From CAWHMS01 sp963830495 (GTDB taxonomy: Bacteria > Actinomycetota > Actinomycetes > Propionibacteriales > Nocardioidaceae): a DNA stretch of 64,000 nt. This document shows, piece by piece, positions 49,105 to 57,631 of this stretch (position 1 is the stretch's first letter; each line of letters begins with the position of its first letter). Under the pieces are notes generated by a model, which made no database searches, was not told the DNA's origin, and was given only the letters and a program-made list of their open reading frames with translations. Both the position numbers and the translations under genes were made by a program. Where the stretch lies: positions 620,001 to 684,000 of the forward strand of contig CAWHMS010000002.1 of NCBI GenBank assembly GCA_963830495.1, given 5' to 3'.

Positions 49105-50250
49105 ATGCCTGTTGAACGACTGCTCCCGACAGACGAGGCGTACGACCTCCTCGATCTGGTCCGCGAGATCGCGGCCGAGCAGCTGGCGCCTCGCGTCGAC
49201 CAGGCAGAGGCGGCGGGGGAGTTTCCGCGCGACGTGTTCCACCTGCTCGGCCAGACAGGCCTGCTGTCGTTGCCGTTCGGCGAGGCGGACGGGGGCGGTG
49301 GCCAACCCTACGAGGTCTATCTTCAGGTGCTCGAGGAGATCGCGACCGCGTGGATGAGCGTCGCCGTCGACGTCTCCGTGCACACGTTGTCGTCGTCGGC
49401 GCTGGCCAACTTCGGGACGGCCGACCAGCGAGCGCAGCTGCTGCCCGGGATGCTCGGTGGGGCCCAGCTCGGTGCGTACGCACTGTCCGAGCCGCAGGCC
49501 GGGTCCGACGTCTCCGCGATCACGACGAAGGCGGTTCGCGACGGCGACGACTACGTCGTGACCGGCACCAAGGCGTGGATCAGTCACGGTCCGCACGCCG
49601 ACTTCTGGCTTCTCTTCGCCCGCACGTCGGCTGAGCCGCGACGTGGGCTGTCCGCCTTCCACGTGCCCGCCGGGACCGAGGGTGTCGACTTCGGTGCCCC
49701 CGAAAAGAAGATGGGGATGACCGCTTCGACGACCACTCAAGTGATCTTCGAAGGTGCTCGGCTACCCGCTGCACTGCGCATCGGCGAGGAGGGGCAGGGG
49801 ATGGCGATCGCCCTGTCCGCGTTGGACTCCGGCCGGCTCGGTATCGCCGCATGTGCGACGGGTCTCGCCCAGGCCGCATTGGATCTCGCGGTCGGCTATG
49901 CCAACGAGCGGCAGCAGTTCGGGCGGGCGATCGGGGAGTTCCAGGGACTGCAGTTCCTGCTGGCCGACATGGGGGCGGCAGTCGAGTCGGCCCGGGCGAC
50001 GTACCTGCACGCCGCTCGGCTGCGCGATGCCGGCCGAGCCTTCAGCCGACCGGCATCGGTGGCCAAGCTGGTGGCGACGGATGCGGCCATGAAGGTGACC
50101 ACCGACGCGGTGCAGGTGCTCGGCGGCTACGGGTACACACGGGACTTCCCGGCCGAGCGGTACATGCGGGAGGCGAAGGTGACCCAGATCTTCGAGGGCA
50201 CCAACCAGATCCAGCGCATTGTCATCGCCCGCAGCCTGCTGCGCGGCTGA
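49105..50250 (+). CDS. Acyl-CoA dehydrogenase
   Basis: 381 residues, the usual length. FAD/substrate motifs are YALSEPQAGSDVSAITTKA, ITGTKAWISHG-type (TGTKAWISHGPHAD), and the C-terminal QVLGGYGYTRDFPAERYMRE and VTQIFEGTNQIQRIV with the catalytic Glu. It oxidises a short or branched acyl-CoA in beta-oxidation or amino-acid breakdown, passing electrons to ETF. AACGAGGAGCCTC lies before the ATG. No other beta-oxidation gene is close. Confidence 0.94.
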   Translation: MPVERLLPTDEAYDLLDLVREIAAEQLAPRVDQAEAAGEFPRDVFHLLGQTGLLSLPFGEADGGGGQPYEVYLQVLEEIATAWMSVAVDVSVHTLSSSALANFGTADQRAQLLPGMLGGAQLGAYALSEPQAGSDVSAITTKAVRDGDDYVVTGTKAWISHGPHADFWLLFARTSAEPRRGLSAFHVPAGTEGVDFGAPEKKMGMTASTTTQVIFEGARLPAALRIGEEGQGMAIALSALDSGRLGIAACATGLAQAALDLAVGYANERQQFGRAIGEFQGLQFLLADMGAAVESARATYLHAARLRDAGRAFSRPASVAKLVATDAAMKVTTDAVQVLGGYGYTRDFPAERYMREAKVTQIFEGTNQIQRIVIARSLLRG

Positions 50251-50261
50251 GGCTAGCGCGC

Positions 50262-50318
50262 GATCTCGCGTCGTCCGCAGGATCCGGCTGCCGGAGGCTC
50301 TGCGTACGACGCGAAATC
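50262..50318. repeat. 57-nt palindromic repeat, family 3 copy 2
   Basis: GATCTCGCGTCGT and ACGACGCGAAATC form the outer arms, and CCGGCTGCCGG sits in the loop. It is the same length as 36831-36887 and lies 11 bases after the acyl-CoA dehydrogenase stop. Confidence 0.8.
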
Positions 50319-50446
50319 GACACACCTCCCCGCTCGAGACAGACGCCCAGCCGAGTCCAGGCCAGGTATCACGGGTGAGCCAGGGCGCTCCTCCCTCCAT
50401 CAAGCAGCCGACAGCACGACGGGATCGATCCGGGGGGAGGACGACC

Positions 50447-50653
50447 ATGACACAGCAGATCCACGAGACGGCCCGCCGACCGACTCATCGAGTCACAGGG
50501 GCCATCCTCGGATGTCCGGAGTGCGCCGCCCCGGCCGAGGTCGAGTGGACGACCACGCTGCAGTCGACCGACGGGTGCGTCGAGCACCTCAAGATCCAGT
50601 GCATCAACCGGCACTGGTTCTTCCTCACCGGCGACCACGTGCCGGGATGGTGA
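50447..50653 (+). CDS. Small CxxC protein
   Basis: 68 residues. GCPECAAPAEVEW near 24-36 and CVEHLKIQCINRHWF near 45-60 give four cysteines plus His, a possible zinc-ribbon; it ends DHVPGW. GGGGGGAGG lies eight bases before the ATG, a strong ribosome binding site. The end overlaps the convergent DUF4032 gene by 29 bases. Family not recognised; small zinc-finger-like proteins of this kind are common in actinobacteria. Confidence 0.7.
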   Translation: MTQQIHETARRPTHRVTGAILGCPECAAPAEVEWTTTLQSTDGCVEHLKIQCINRHWFFLTGDHVPGW

Positions 50654-51866
50654 CGGGTACCAGCTCGTCGCCGAGGTCTTCGATCGGCTCCACCTTCAAC
50701 ACCGTGCGGATGTAGTCGCGCGCCGTCTCGAAGATGTCGACCTCCTGTCCCTCCAGCTCCGACAGGTACCACCTGTGCTCAAGGATCTCGTGGAACATCT
50801 CGGCGGGCTCGACCGTGGCCCGCACGTCGGGGGGCACCATCCGCATGATGGGTTCGAAGATCCGGGTCAGCCAAAGATGGGCGACCATGGCCGGGTCCTC
50901 GCCCTGCAGGTCGAAGTGCGCGGAGAACGCGTCGAGGTCGTTGAGCAGGCGGCGGGCCTGATTCTCCTCCACATCCAGCCCGGTGAGGCTCTGGAGTCGG
51001 CGCTGATGGTGTCCTGCGTCGACCACCTTGGGCTGGATCCGGATCGTCGCGCCATCCCAGTCGGTCACGATGTCGAGCTCGTCGACGTCGAAGCCGAGCT
51101 CGTTGAGGCGGGCAATCCGCTGCTCGATCCGCCACATCTCCTCTGTCGTGAAGTCCTCGACGCCGGTGAGCTCCGACCACAGCGCGTCGTACCGCTCCTG
51201 CAGCCCCTCGACAAGCTCGAACGGGTCGATCTCGTCGCCCATGAAGCCACCGGCTTGCAGGTCCATGGTCTCGGCGAAGAGGTTGCCCGTCGCGGTGTCG
51301 AGGTCATGCGCGCGCTGTCCGTTGCTGAGCTGCTCGTGCAGCTCGCCGGTCTCGGCATCGACGAGGTACGCCGCGAACTCACCGGCCGAACGGCGGAAGA
51401 GAGTGTTAGACAGCGAGCAGTCGCCCCAGTAGAACCCGCCCAGATGAAGTCGGGTCAGCAGCACGACCAGCGCGTCGACCAGCCGCGGCAGGGTGTCGGC
51501 TCGCACCCCGCGGGAGAAGATCTCTCGGTACGGCATCGAGTGCGAGAGGTGCCGGGTCACCAGGATCGGCTCGATCTCGTCGCCGTCGGGCGTCTCCCGG
51601 CCCAGCACGACACCGACAGGGTGGACGGCGGGAATGTTGATGCGGTGCAGATCGCGCAGCATGCGGTACTCGCGCCGGGCCATCGTCTCGCGGGTCTCCT
51701 TGAGCGCGAAGATGTCCCTGTCGACCCGGACGAAGCGAACGATGTGGCGCGACAGGCCCCGCGGCAGACCCACCATGAACGTCCCCTCCCACTCCTCGAG
51801 CGGCAGGTGCCAGGGCAGCGTCAGCAGATCGCGGTGCGGTGAGTTGGCGAGGATCTGCAGCGCCAT
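50625..51866 (-). CDS. DUF4032 kinase-like protein
   Basis: 413 residues. The N-terminal half is like lipopolysaccharide-kinase or Rio-type folds: VRVDRDIFALKETRETMARR with a Lys-Glu pair, then GGFYWGDCSLSNTLF as a catalytic-loop analogue (D, N) and AYLVDAETGEL as a DFG-like strand. The C-terminal half is the DUF4032 domain (VTDWDGATIRIQPKVVDAGH). Activity is not proven. ATG 51866 is preferred over a start 60 bases upstream that would extend towards a tandem repeat. Confidence 0.85.
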   Translation of the reverse strand: MALQILANSPHRDLLTLPWHLPLEEWEGTFMVGLPRGLSRHIVRFVRVDRDIFALKETRETMARREYRMLRDLHRINIPAVHPVGVVLGRETPDGDEIEPILVTRHLSHSMPYREIFSRGVRADTLPRLVDALVVLLTRLHLGGFYWGDCSLSNTLFRRSAGEFAAYLVDAETGELHEQLSNGQRAHDLDTATGNLFAETMDLQAGGFMGDEIDPFELVEGLQERYDALWSELTGVEDFTTEEMWRIEQRIARLNELGFDVDELDIVTDWDGATIRIQPKVVDAGHHQRRLQSLTGLDVEENQARRLLNDLDAFSAHFDLQGEDPAMVAHLWLTRIFEPIMRMVPPDVRATVEPAEMFHEILEHRWYLSELEGQEVDIFETARDYIRTVLKVEPIEDLGDELVPVTIPARGRR

Positions 51867-51904
51867 CCTCCGATCCTTGCACCTAGCCCCGAAAACTCGA
51901 ACAT

Positions 51905-52009
51905 CCTGACCGGTCAACGGGAACAACCTGACCGGTCAACGGGAACAACCTGACCGGTCAACGGGAACAACCTGACGGGTCAACGGGAACAACCTGACCG
52001 GTCAACGGG
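51905..52009 (-). repeat. 22-nt tandem repeat array, 4.8 copies
   Basis: A unit starting CCTGACCGGTCAACGGG (+ strand) repeats at 51905, 51927, 51949, 51971 and 51993; the fourth copy has one change and the fifth is partial. It contains the palindrome TGACCGGTCA. The last copy supplies the stop codon of the GH4 gene. The same family occurs at 27141-27184. Confidence 0.92.
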
Positions 52010-53366
52010 AGGGGAGGGCGCGGGCCAGCTCGGGGAGGGCGGCGAGCTGCCGGTCCAGGATGCGGCGCGCCACCGACACCGACCCGACAAGCGGATGCAG
52101 CGTAAGCGCCTTGACCGCCAGCGCCTGGGAACCGGAGGCCGCGGCCGCGATGGTGGCGCGCTCGGTCGCCTTCTGGCAGGTGACCAGCCCGGCCGCAGCC
52201 AGGTCCAGCGGGCCGACGGGGAGCGGCCGCGGCCCGTCGGCATCCAGATGGCACGGGACCTCGACCACGGCGTCGTCGTCCAGGAAGTCCAGGGTCCCTC
52301 GGTTGGCGACGTTCAGCACCAGCGTCGTCGCGTCGTCCCGACTGACAGCGCGCATCACGGCGAGTGCGATGCGGTCGTAGCCACCGCCGTCGAGGTCGTA
52401 GGGGTCCCGCTCCCCGGAGTTGGTGACATCGCGGCTGTCCGCCATGTACGACGACTCGCGGGCCTGGCGGGTTCGCTCCCAGACGGCGTACGAGGAGCCG
52501 GCCGGCACTCGGGATCCGTCGCCCGCGGAGACGGCGGCGTCGTACAGCTCCCGCTGCTGGCGCAACAGCTGCTCGCCCCGCGTCTCGTCGGCGGCGCGCT
52601 CCGCGGCAAGGGCGTCGCTGCGGTAGTACCAGTACCAGAGGTACTCGTTGGGGATCGCGCCCAGCGTCTGGAGCCACTCCGCCCCGAAGAGCCGACCCTC
52701 CTCGATCTTGCCCAGCAGCCCGGGGTCGGCCAGCAGGTCGGGCAACCGGTCGATCCCGTCGACGCGCACCGAGCGCAGCCAGCCGAGGTGGTTGAGGCCG
52801 GCGTAGTCGAATTCTGCGGAGGCCCACTCGATCTCGAGGGCGCGGGCCACTCTGCGGAAGAGCCCGACGGGGGAGTCGCAGATGCCGATCACCCGGTCGC
52901 CCAGCCGCCCCCGCATCGCCTCGGTGACCATGCCGGCCGGGTTGGTGAAGTTGATGACCCAGGCCTCGGGCGCCTGGGCGGCGATCACGTCGGCGAGACG
53001 CAGCGCCTCAGGCACCGTGCGCAATCCATAGCAGACTCCGCCGGCGCCCGTCGTCTCCTGACCGATGACGCCCTCGGCCAGCGCCGCCCGCTCGTCGCAG
53101 ATGCGGCCGGCGAGACCGGCGACCCGGATGGCGCTGAAGACGAAGTCGGCGCCACGCAGCGAGTCCGCGAGGTCGGTCGTCGTACGCACGGCTGGCGACG
53201 CCGGGCCGGCGGCGAGGTGCGCCAGCACATCCGAGACCACGGCCAGCCTGGACGGGTCGACGTCGTACAGCACCAGCTCGTCGACGCCGAGGTCAGGATC
53301 CTCGCGCAACGCCCGGAAGATCAAAGGGACGCGGAAGCCGCCGCCGCCGAGGATCGTCAGTCGCAC
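52002..53366 (-). CDS. GH4 family glycosidase, 6-phospho-beta-glucosidase-like
   Basis: 454 residues. NAD-binding TILGGGGFRVPLIFRAL at the N-terminus, INFTNPAGMVTEAM, the metal Cys in GICDSPVGL, and metal His in AGLNHLGWLRSV are GH4 hallmarks. GH4 enzymes use NAD+ and Mn2+ in a redox mechanism; this one resembles the beta-specific 6-phospho group. No PTS is present, so its substrate must be phosphorylated inside, perhaps by the PfkB kinase next door. It starts 10 bases after the deoR gene, and its stop lies in a tandem repeat. GTG 53366 has GAAGGAGA upstream. Confidence 0.88.
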   Translation of the reverse strand: MRLTILGGGGFRVPLIFRALREDPDLGVDELVLYDVDPSRLAVVSDVLAHLAAGPASPAVRTTTDLADSLRGADFVFSAIRVAGLAGRICDERAALAEGVIGQETTGAGGVCYGLRTVPEALRLADVIAAQAPEAWVINFTNPAGMVTEAMRGRLGDRVIGICDSPVGLFRRVARALEIEWASAEFDYAGLNHLGWLRSVRVDGIDRLPDLLADPGLLGKIEEGRLFGAEWLQTLGAIPNEYLWYWYYRSDALAAERAADETRGEQLLRQQRELYDAAVSAGDGSRVPAGSSYAVWERTRQARESSYMADSRDVTNSGERDPYDLDGGGYDRIALAVMRAVSRDDATTLVLNVANRGTLDFLDDDAVVEVPCHLDADGPRPLPVGPLDLAAAGLVTCQKATERATIAAAASGSQALAVKALTLHPLVGSVSVARRILDRQLAALPELARALPSR

Positions 53367-53376
53367 GCCGTCTCCT

Positions 53377-54189
53377 TCACTTGTCCGACTCTGAGCGCGC
53401 CGTGGCGGGCTCACGCTCCGACGACTCGGGGTCGGGGGTGACCGTGCGGACCGCGGTGCCGTTGTCGGCGAACCGCTCCAACGTTGCCGGGTCGGCCCCC
53501 TCGGGGCAGATGAGTACGTCGACCGCCTCCGGACCGCACACCTTGGCGATGCCGCTGCCCGGGAACTTGTCCGCGCCGGCCAGCAGCACGACCTGCTCGG
53601 CGGCCTGGATCATCGCCTGCTTGATCGGCACCTCGACGTCGCTGGTGTCCCAGGACGACCCGTCGCGCTGCACTCCGGACGTGCCGAGGAAGAGACGTTG
53701 GGTGTGCAGCCGGGTCAGCGCGAGCTCGGTGAGGAAGCCGACAGTCGAGCGGTAGTTGCGGCGTACCGAGCCGCCCAGCAGCACCAGCTCGATCCCGGTG
53801 TCGTCGACGAGCGCCTCGAGCACGGCCAGGCTGGAGGTCACGACGGTGACCTCACGTCCACGGAGCCGAGACGCGACTCCGTGCACCGTGGTGCCGATGT
53901 CGAGCAACAACACGTCACCGTCGCTGACCAGGGATGCCGCGTCGTCCGCGATCGCGTCCTTGTCGGTGTGGGGCCGGGCGGCGACCTGGGCATACGGCGG
54001 CTCCGGGCTGGTGCGGCCGCGCACCCCACCACGCACCCGGTTGACCGCCCCCTGCTGGGCCAGCCAGGTCAGGTCCCGGCGGACGGTGGCTTCGCTGACG
54101 CCGAGCTCGCGCGCGAGCTGGCGGACCTCGGCGACACGCTCGGTGCGGAGCACCTCGAGGATCCGGTCATAGCGCCGCTCGGCCAGCAC
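53377..54189 (-). CDS. DeoR family transcriptional repressor
   Basis: 270 residues. Helix-turn-helix in VAEVRQLARELGVSEATVRR followed by the DeoR linker, and a phosphosugar-binding domain with DIGTTVHGVASRL and VVTSSLAVLEAL. It likely represses the divergent pfkB-ABC-deacetylase genes and its own GH4 operon until a sugar phosphate binds. I choose GTG 54189 because TACTGT lies six bases before it and it gives the family start LAERRYDRIL; two extra codons are possible. Confidence 0.9.
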   Translation of the reverse strand: MLAERRYDRILEVLRTERVAEVRQLARELGVSEATVRRDLTWLAQQGAVNRVRGGVRGRTSPEPPYAQVAARPHTDKDAIADDAASLVSDGDVLLLDIGTTVHGVASRLRGREVTVVTSSLAVLEALVDDTGIELVLLGGSVRRNYRSTVGFLTELALTRLHTQRLFLGTSGVQRDGSSWDTSDVEVPIKQAMIQAAEQVVLLAGADKFPGSGIAKVCGPEAVDVLICPEGADPATLERFADNGTAVRTVTPDPESSEREPATARSESDK

Positions 54190-54195
54190 GACCAC

Positions 54196-54201
54196 ACAGT
54201 A
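54196..54201 (-). promoter_or_regulatory. -10 box of deoR (leaderless)
   Basis: TACTGT on the minus strand with six bases to the GTG at 54189. Confidence 0.5.
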
Positions 54202-54205
54202 TCAG

Positions 54206-54222
54206 TCAACTTCGATCAACTC
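54206..54222. promoter_or_regulatory. Candidate DeoR operator
   Basis: TCAACTT (54206) and TCAACTC (54216) repeat directly at 10-base spacing in the 79-base divergent gap, just upstream of the deoR -10 box. DeoR proteins often bind short direct repeats like these. Confidence 0.5.
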
Positions 54223-54268
54223 TTGCCAATCGTGAGCAGGATGGAACAGACTGCATCCAGGAGGTGGC

Positions 54269-55360
54269 ATGACCCAGGACGAGCACCCGTCCGGCTCGGG
54301 CGTGGCGGACTTCGACGTCTTCCTCGGCGGCACGGTGTTCCTCGACATCGTCTTCACGGGGATGCTGAGCCCTCCCAGCGGTGGCCACGAGGTGTGGACC
54401 GACGGGATGGGATCGAGCCCTGGAGGCGTCGCCAACCTCGCGGTGGCCTGCGCGAGGCTCGGGCTGCGCACGTCGCTGGCCGCTGCGTTCGGTGGCGACG
54501 TGTACGGCGACTACTGCTGGTCGATGCTGGAGGACACCGAAGGCATCGACCTGTCGCACTCACAGCGCTTCGAGGGCTGGCACACCCCGGTGACGGTGTC
54601 GCTGGCCTTCGACGAGGACCGAGCCATGGTGACGCACGGACATCCCGCGCCGGCGGAGCTCAACGACCTGCTCGCCGAGGTGCCGCCGTCGCGGATGTGC
54701 TTCTTCGACGCCGGGTCGCCGCGCCCCGCCTGGCTGGACGGCGCGGTGGCGGGCGGCAGTCAGATCTTCGCCGATGCCGGCTGGGACTCCACCGGCTCGT
54801 GGGACATCGACCGGATGCGCCAGCAGCTCGCCGGGGTGTTCGCCTTCGTGCCGAACGCCGCCGAGGCGATGGCGTACACGCGCACCGATTCCGCCGGCGC
54901 CGCTCTGGAGGTGCTGCGCGACTACGTGCCGCTGGCCGTCGTCACCACCGGGCCCGGGGGCGCCTTCGCAGCCGACGGCATCACCGGTGAGACGGCCTGG
55001 GTGCCTGCCGTGCAGGTCGACGTCCTCGACCCCACCGGAGCAGGCGATGTGTTCCTGGCCGGGCTGATGGTGGCGACCCAGCAGGGCTGGCCGCTGCAGC
55101 AGCGCCTTCGCTTCGCCAACCTGTGCGCAGGGCTGTCCGTCCGGGACTTCGGCGGGGCGCTGGCAGCGCCTGGCTGGGGGGCGGTGGCAGCATGGTGGGC
55201 AGAGCACCGCACCCACATCCGGTTCGGACGCGACTTCGCCTTCCTGGACGACGCGATCCCTGCCGGCACCCCGCGCGAAGTCTCGCGTGCCGAAGCGACG
55301 ATCGGCCTGCGCCACCTACCCGAGCTACCGCCTCAACCTTCCACGAGGGAGCAAACATGA
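54269..55360 (+). CDS. PfkB family carbohydrate kinase
   Basis: 363 residues, ribokinase-like. GGTVFLDIVFTGM and GMGSSPGGVANLAVACARLG are the N-terminal motifs; DPTGAGDVFLAGLMV near 255-270 is the second PfkB signature with the catalytic Asp. It phosphorylates a sugar or nucleoside; the specific sugar is unclear. CCAGGAGGTGG precedes the ATG. First gene of the pfkB-SBP-permease-permease-PIG-L run; the next gene overlaps by four bases. Confidence 0.9.
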   Translation: MTQDEHPSGSGVADFDVFLGGTVFLDIVFTGMLSPPSGGHEVWTDGMGSSPGGVANLAVACARLGLRTSLAAAFGGDVYGDYCWSMLEDTEGIDLSHSQRFEGWHTPVTVSLAFDEDRAMVTHGHPAPAELNDLLAEVPPSRMCFFDAGSPRPAWLDGAVAGGSQIFADAGWDSTGSWDIDRMRQQLAGVFAFVPNAAEAMAYTRTDSAGAALEVLRDYVPLAVVTTGPGGAFAADGITGETAWVPAVQVDVLDPTGAGDVFLAGLMVATQQGWPLQQRLRFANLCAGLSVRDFGGALAAPGWGAVAAWWAEHRTHIRFGRDFAFLDDAIPAGTPREVSRAEATIGLRHLPELPPQPSTREQT

Positions 55361-56709
55361 CGACGAGATCCCGCACTCGCACCCTGGTCGCCGCAGTCGC
55401 CTGTGCGGCGCTGCCGCTGGTGGCCTGCGCACCCGGTGAGGACTCCGACGGAGGCGCCGAGCAGGTCGATCCCTCCGCCGTCGAGACCGACATCGGCAGC
55501 GTCGGCGACGTCACCCTGACGGTCTGGGACCAGGAGGTCCGGGGCGGTCAGGACAAGCCGATCAAGGAGCTCAACGCCGAGTTCATGGAGAAGTATCCCA
55601 ACGTGACGATCGAGCGCGTCTCGCGCTCGTTCGAGGACCTGCAGAAGCAGGTCCGGCTGGCGATCACCAGCGACGACGCCCCGGACGTCGTGCAAGCCAA
55701 CAACGCGCGCGCCGACATGGGTCAGTTCGTCGAGGCCGGGCTGCTCCGCCCGCTCGACGGCTACAGCGAGGTGTACGGGTGGGAGGAGCGCTTCCCCGAG
55801 TCGGTTCGCTCCGTGGCGTCCTACTCCGAGGACGGCGCGACCTTCGGCGAGGGCAACCTGTACGGCGTTCCGCTCACCGGTGAGCTGGTCGGCGTCTGGT
55901 ACAACAAGGCCAAGCTCGAGGAGCTCGACATCGAGCCGCCTCGCACGGCCGAGGACTTCGAGGCCGCGCTGCAGACGGCGAAGGACGCCGGCGAGATCCC
56001 GATCCAGTTCGGCAACCTCGACCAGTGGCCGGGTATCCACACCTTCGGCTTCGTCCAGAACCTCAACGTGCCGCGCGCGGACATCGTCAAGCTGGGCTTC
56101 GGGCAGCCGGGTGCGTCGTGGGAGAGCGAGGAGAACCAGGCGGCCGCCGACGAGCTGACCAGCTGGGTCGACGCGGGCTACTTCACCGACGGTTTCAACG
56201 GCTACGGCTACGACGCCGCGTGGCAGGACTACGTCAAGGGCGACGGCGTGTTCCTCGTCTCGGGCACCTGGCTGCAGACCGACCTGGAGGCCGGACTCGG
56301 CGACGACCTCGGCTTCATGCTCCCGCCGGTCGGAGCGACCGGTGAGCTGGCGGTCACCGGATCGACTGGTCTGCCGTTCGCCATCACGGAGGCGTCGGAG
56401 GAGCCGGACGTCGCCGCCGCCTACCTCGACTTCATCACCTCACCGGACGCGATGGCGAAGATCAGCGCGGCGGGCAGCCTGCCGGCGCACGACATCGCGG
56501 CCCAGTCGCCCGAAGGCGCGCTGGCCGACGTGTTCGATGCCTGGAACACCGCGATCGAGGAGGACGCGCTGACGCCGTACCTCGACTGGGCGACTCCCGA
56601 CGCGGCGGAGGTCGTGCAGACCCAGGTGCAGGAGCTGATGGGCGGCGACACGTCGCCCGACGACTTCCTGAGCACGCTCGAGGACGATTACACCTCCTTC
56701 GTCGGATGA
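55357..56709 (+). CDS. Sugar ABC transporter substrate-binding lipoprotein
   Basis: 450 residues. Signal peptide with lipobox ALPLVACAPG (Cys 24), then a family 1 extracellular binding protein: VTLTVWDQEVRGGQ, LYGVPLTGELVGVWYNKAKL and VFLVSGTWLQTDLEAGLG. The family takes up oligosaccharides. It starts inside the kinase stop (ATGA), so the kinase and importer are made together. An acidic, Trp/Tyr-rich pocket suggests a sugar ligand but does not identify it. Confidence 0.93.
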   Translation: MTTRSRTRTLVAAVACAALPLVACAPGEDSDGGAEQVDPSAVETDIGSVGDVTLTVWDQEVRGGQDKPIKELNAEFMEKYPNVTIERVSRSFEDLQKQVRLAITSDDAPDVVQANNARADMGQFVEAGLLRPLDGYSEVYGWEERFPESVRSVASYSEDGATFGEGNLYGVPLTGELVGVWYNKAKLEELDIEPPRTAEDFEAALQTAKDAGEIPIQFGNLDQWPGIHTFGFVQNLNVPRADIVKLGFGQPGASWESEENQAAADELTSWVDAGYFTDGFNGYGYDAAWQDYVKGDGVFLVSGTWLQTDLEAGLGDDLGFMLPPVGATGELAVTGSTGLPFAITEASEEPDVAAAYLDFITSPDAMAKISAAGSLPAHDIAAQSPEGALADVFDAWNTAIEEDALTPYLDWATPDAAEVVQTQVQELMGGDTSPDDFLSTLEDDYTSFVG

Positions 56710-56713
56710 CGCG

Positions 56714-57631
56714 GTGGCGCAAGCAACCGGCCGGGCGCTGAGCCCCGGGGTGGGGCGGGCGCCGGGAGAGCCGGGCGCCGTCGCCTACCTCTACCTGGCG
56801 CCGGCCCTGCTCGTCTTCGCCGCGTTCATGGCGTGGCCGCTTCTCCGAGCCGTATGGCTGTCGTTCTACGAGTGGAACGGGCTGTCCGTCGGGACCTTCG
56901 TCGGCCTCGACAACTATGTGGCCGTCTTCACGGAGCCCGCCCTGCGTGAGCCCTTCCTGCACTCGTTGATCCTGATCGTCTTCTTCTCCGCCCTTCCGAT
57001 CGTGCTGGGACTCGTGCTGGCCGGTCTGATGTCGCGCGCGCAGGTACGCGGTGGCGGGGTCTTCCGCACCGTCATCTTCGTGCCGCAGGTCATCGCGATG
57101 GTGGTCGTGGCCATCGCCTGGCGCGAGATCTACGCCCCCGACGGCCAGCTCAACGACGTACTCGCAGCGGTCGGCCTGGACGGACTCACCCGAGCCTGGC
57201 TGGGGGAGCCGTCATGGGCGCTGCCGGCTGTCGGACTGGTCGGCACCTGGGTCGGCACCGGGCTCTGCATGGTGCTCTTCCTCGCCGGGCTGTCCAAGGT
57301 GCCGCGGGAGCTCTTCGAGGCGGCCACCCTCGACGGAGCGGGACCGGTACGCCAGTTCTTCGCGGTCGGGCTGCCCGCGCTGCGCGGTGAGCTGGCGGTC
57401 GCGGTCACGCTCACCGTCGTGGCGGCCCTGAGGACCTTCGACCTGGTCTACGTGATGACCAACGGCGGTCCAGGCACCTCGACCCGGGTGCCGTCGTACG
57501 AGGTCTGGCGCTGGGCTCTGGACGAGGGCCGAGTCGGGTACGGCGTGACCATCGCGCTGGTGCTCACGGCGATCATCCTGGTGCTCACGATCGGCGTGAA
57601 CCGCCTCGCCGAGGATCGGGATGCGGTATGA
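56714..57631 (+). CDS. Sugar ABC transporter permease, MalF-like
   Basis: 305 residues, six membrane segments, with the EAA motif at ELFEAATLDGAGPVRQFFAV near 210, which contacts the ATPase. GTG start at 56714, four bases after the binding-protein stop. The next permease overlaps by four bases. It forms the membrane channel with its MalG-like partner. Confidence 0.93.
   Translation: MAQATGRALSPGVGRAPGEPGAVAYLYLAPALLVFAAFMAWPLLRAVWLSFYEWNGLSVGTFVGLDNYVAVFTEPALREPFLHSLILIVFFSALPIVLGLVLAGLMSRAQVRGGGVFRTVIFVPQVIAMVVVAIAWREIYAPDGQLNDVLAAVGLDGLTRAWLGEPSWALPAVGLVGTWVGTGLCMVLFLAGLSKVPRELFEAATLDGAGPVRQFFAVGLPALRGELAVAVTLTVVAALRTFDLVYVMTNGGPGTSTRVPSYEVWRWALDEGRVGYGVTIALVLTAIILVLTIGVNRLAEDRDAV

Noticed and set aside
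51905..52009. CRISPR array
   Set aside because: The 22-nt units are directly adjacent with no spacers, and there are no cas genes.
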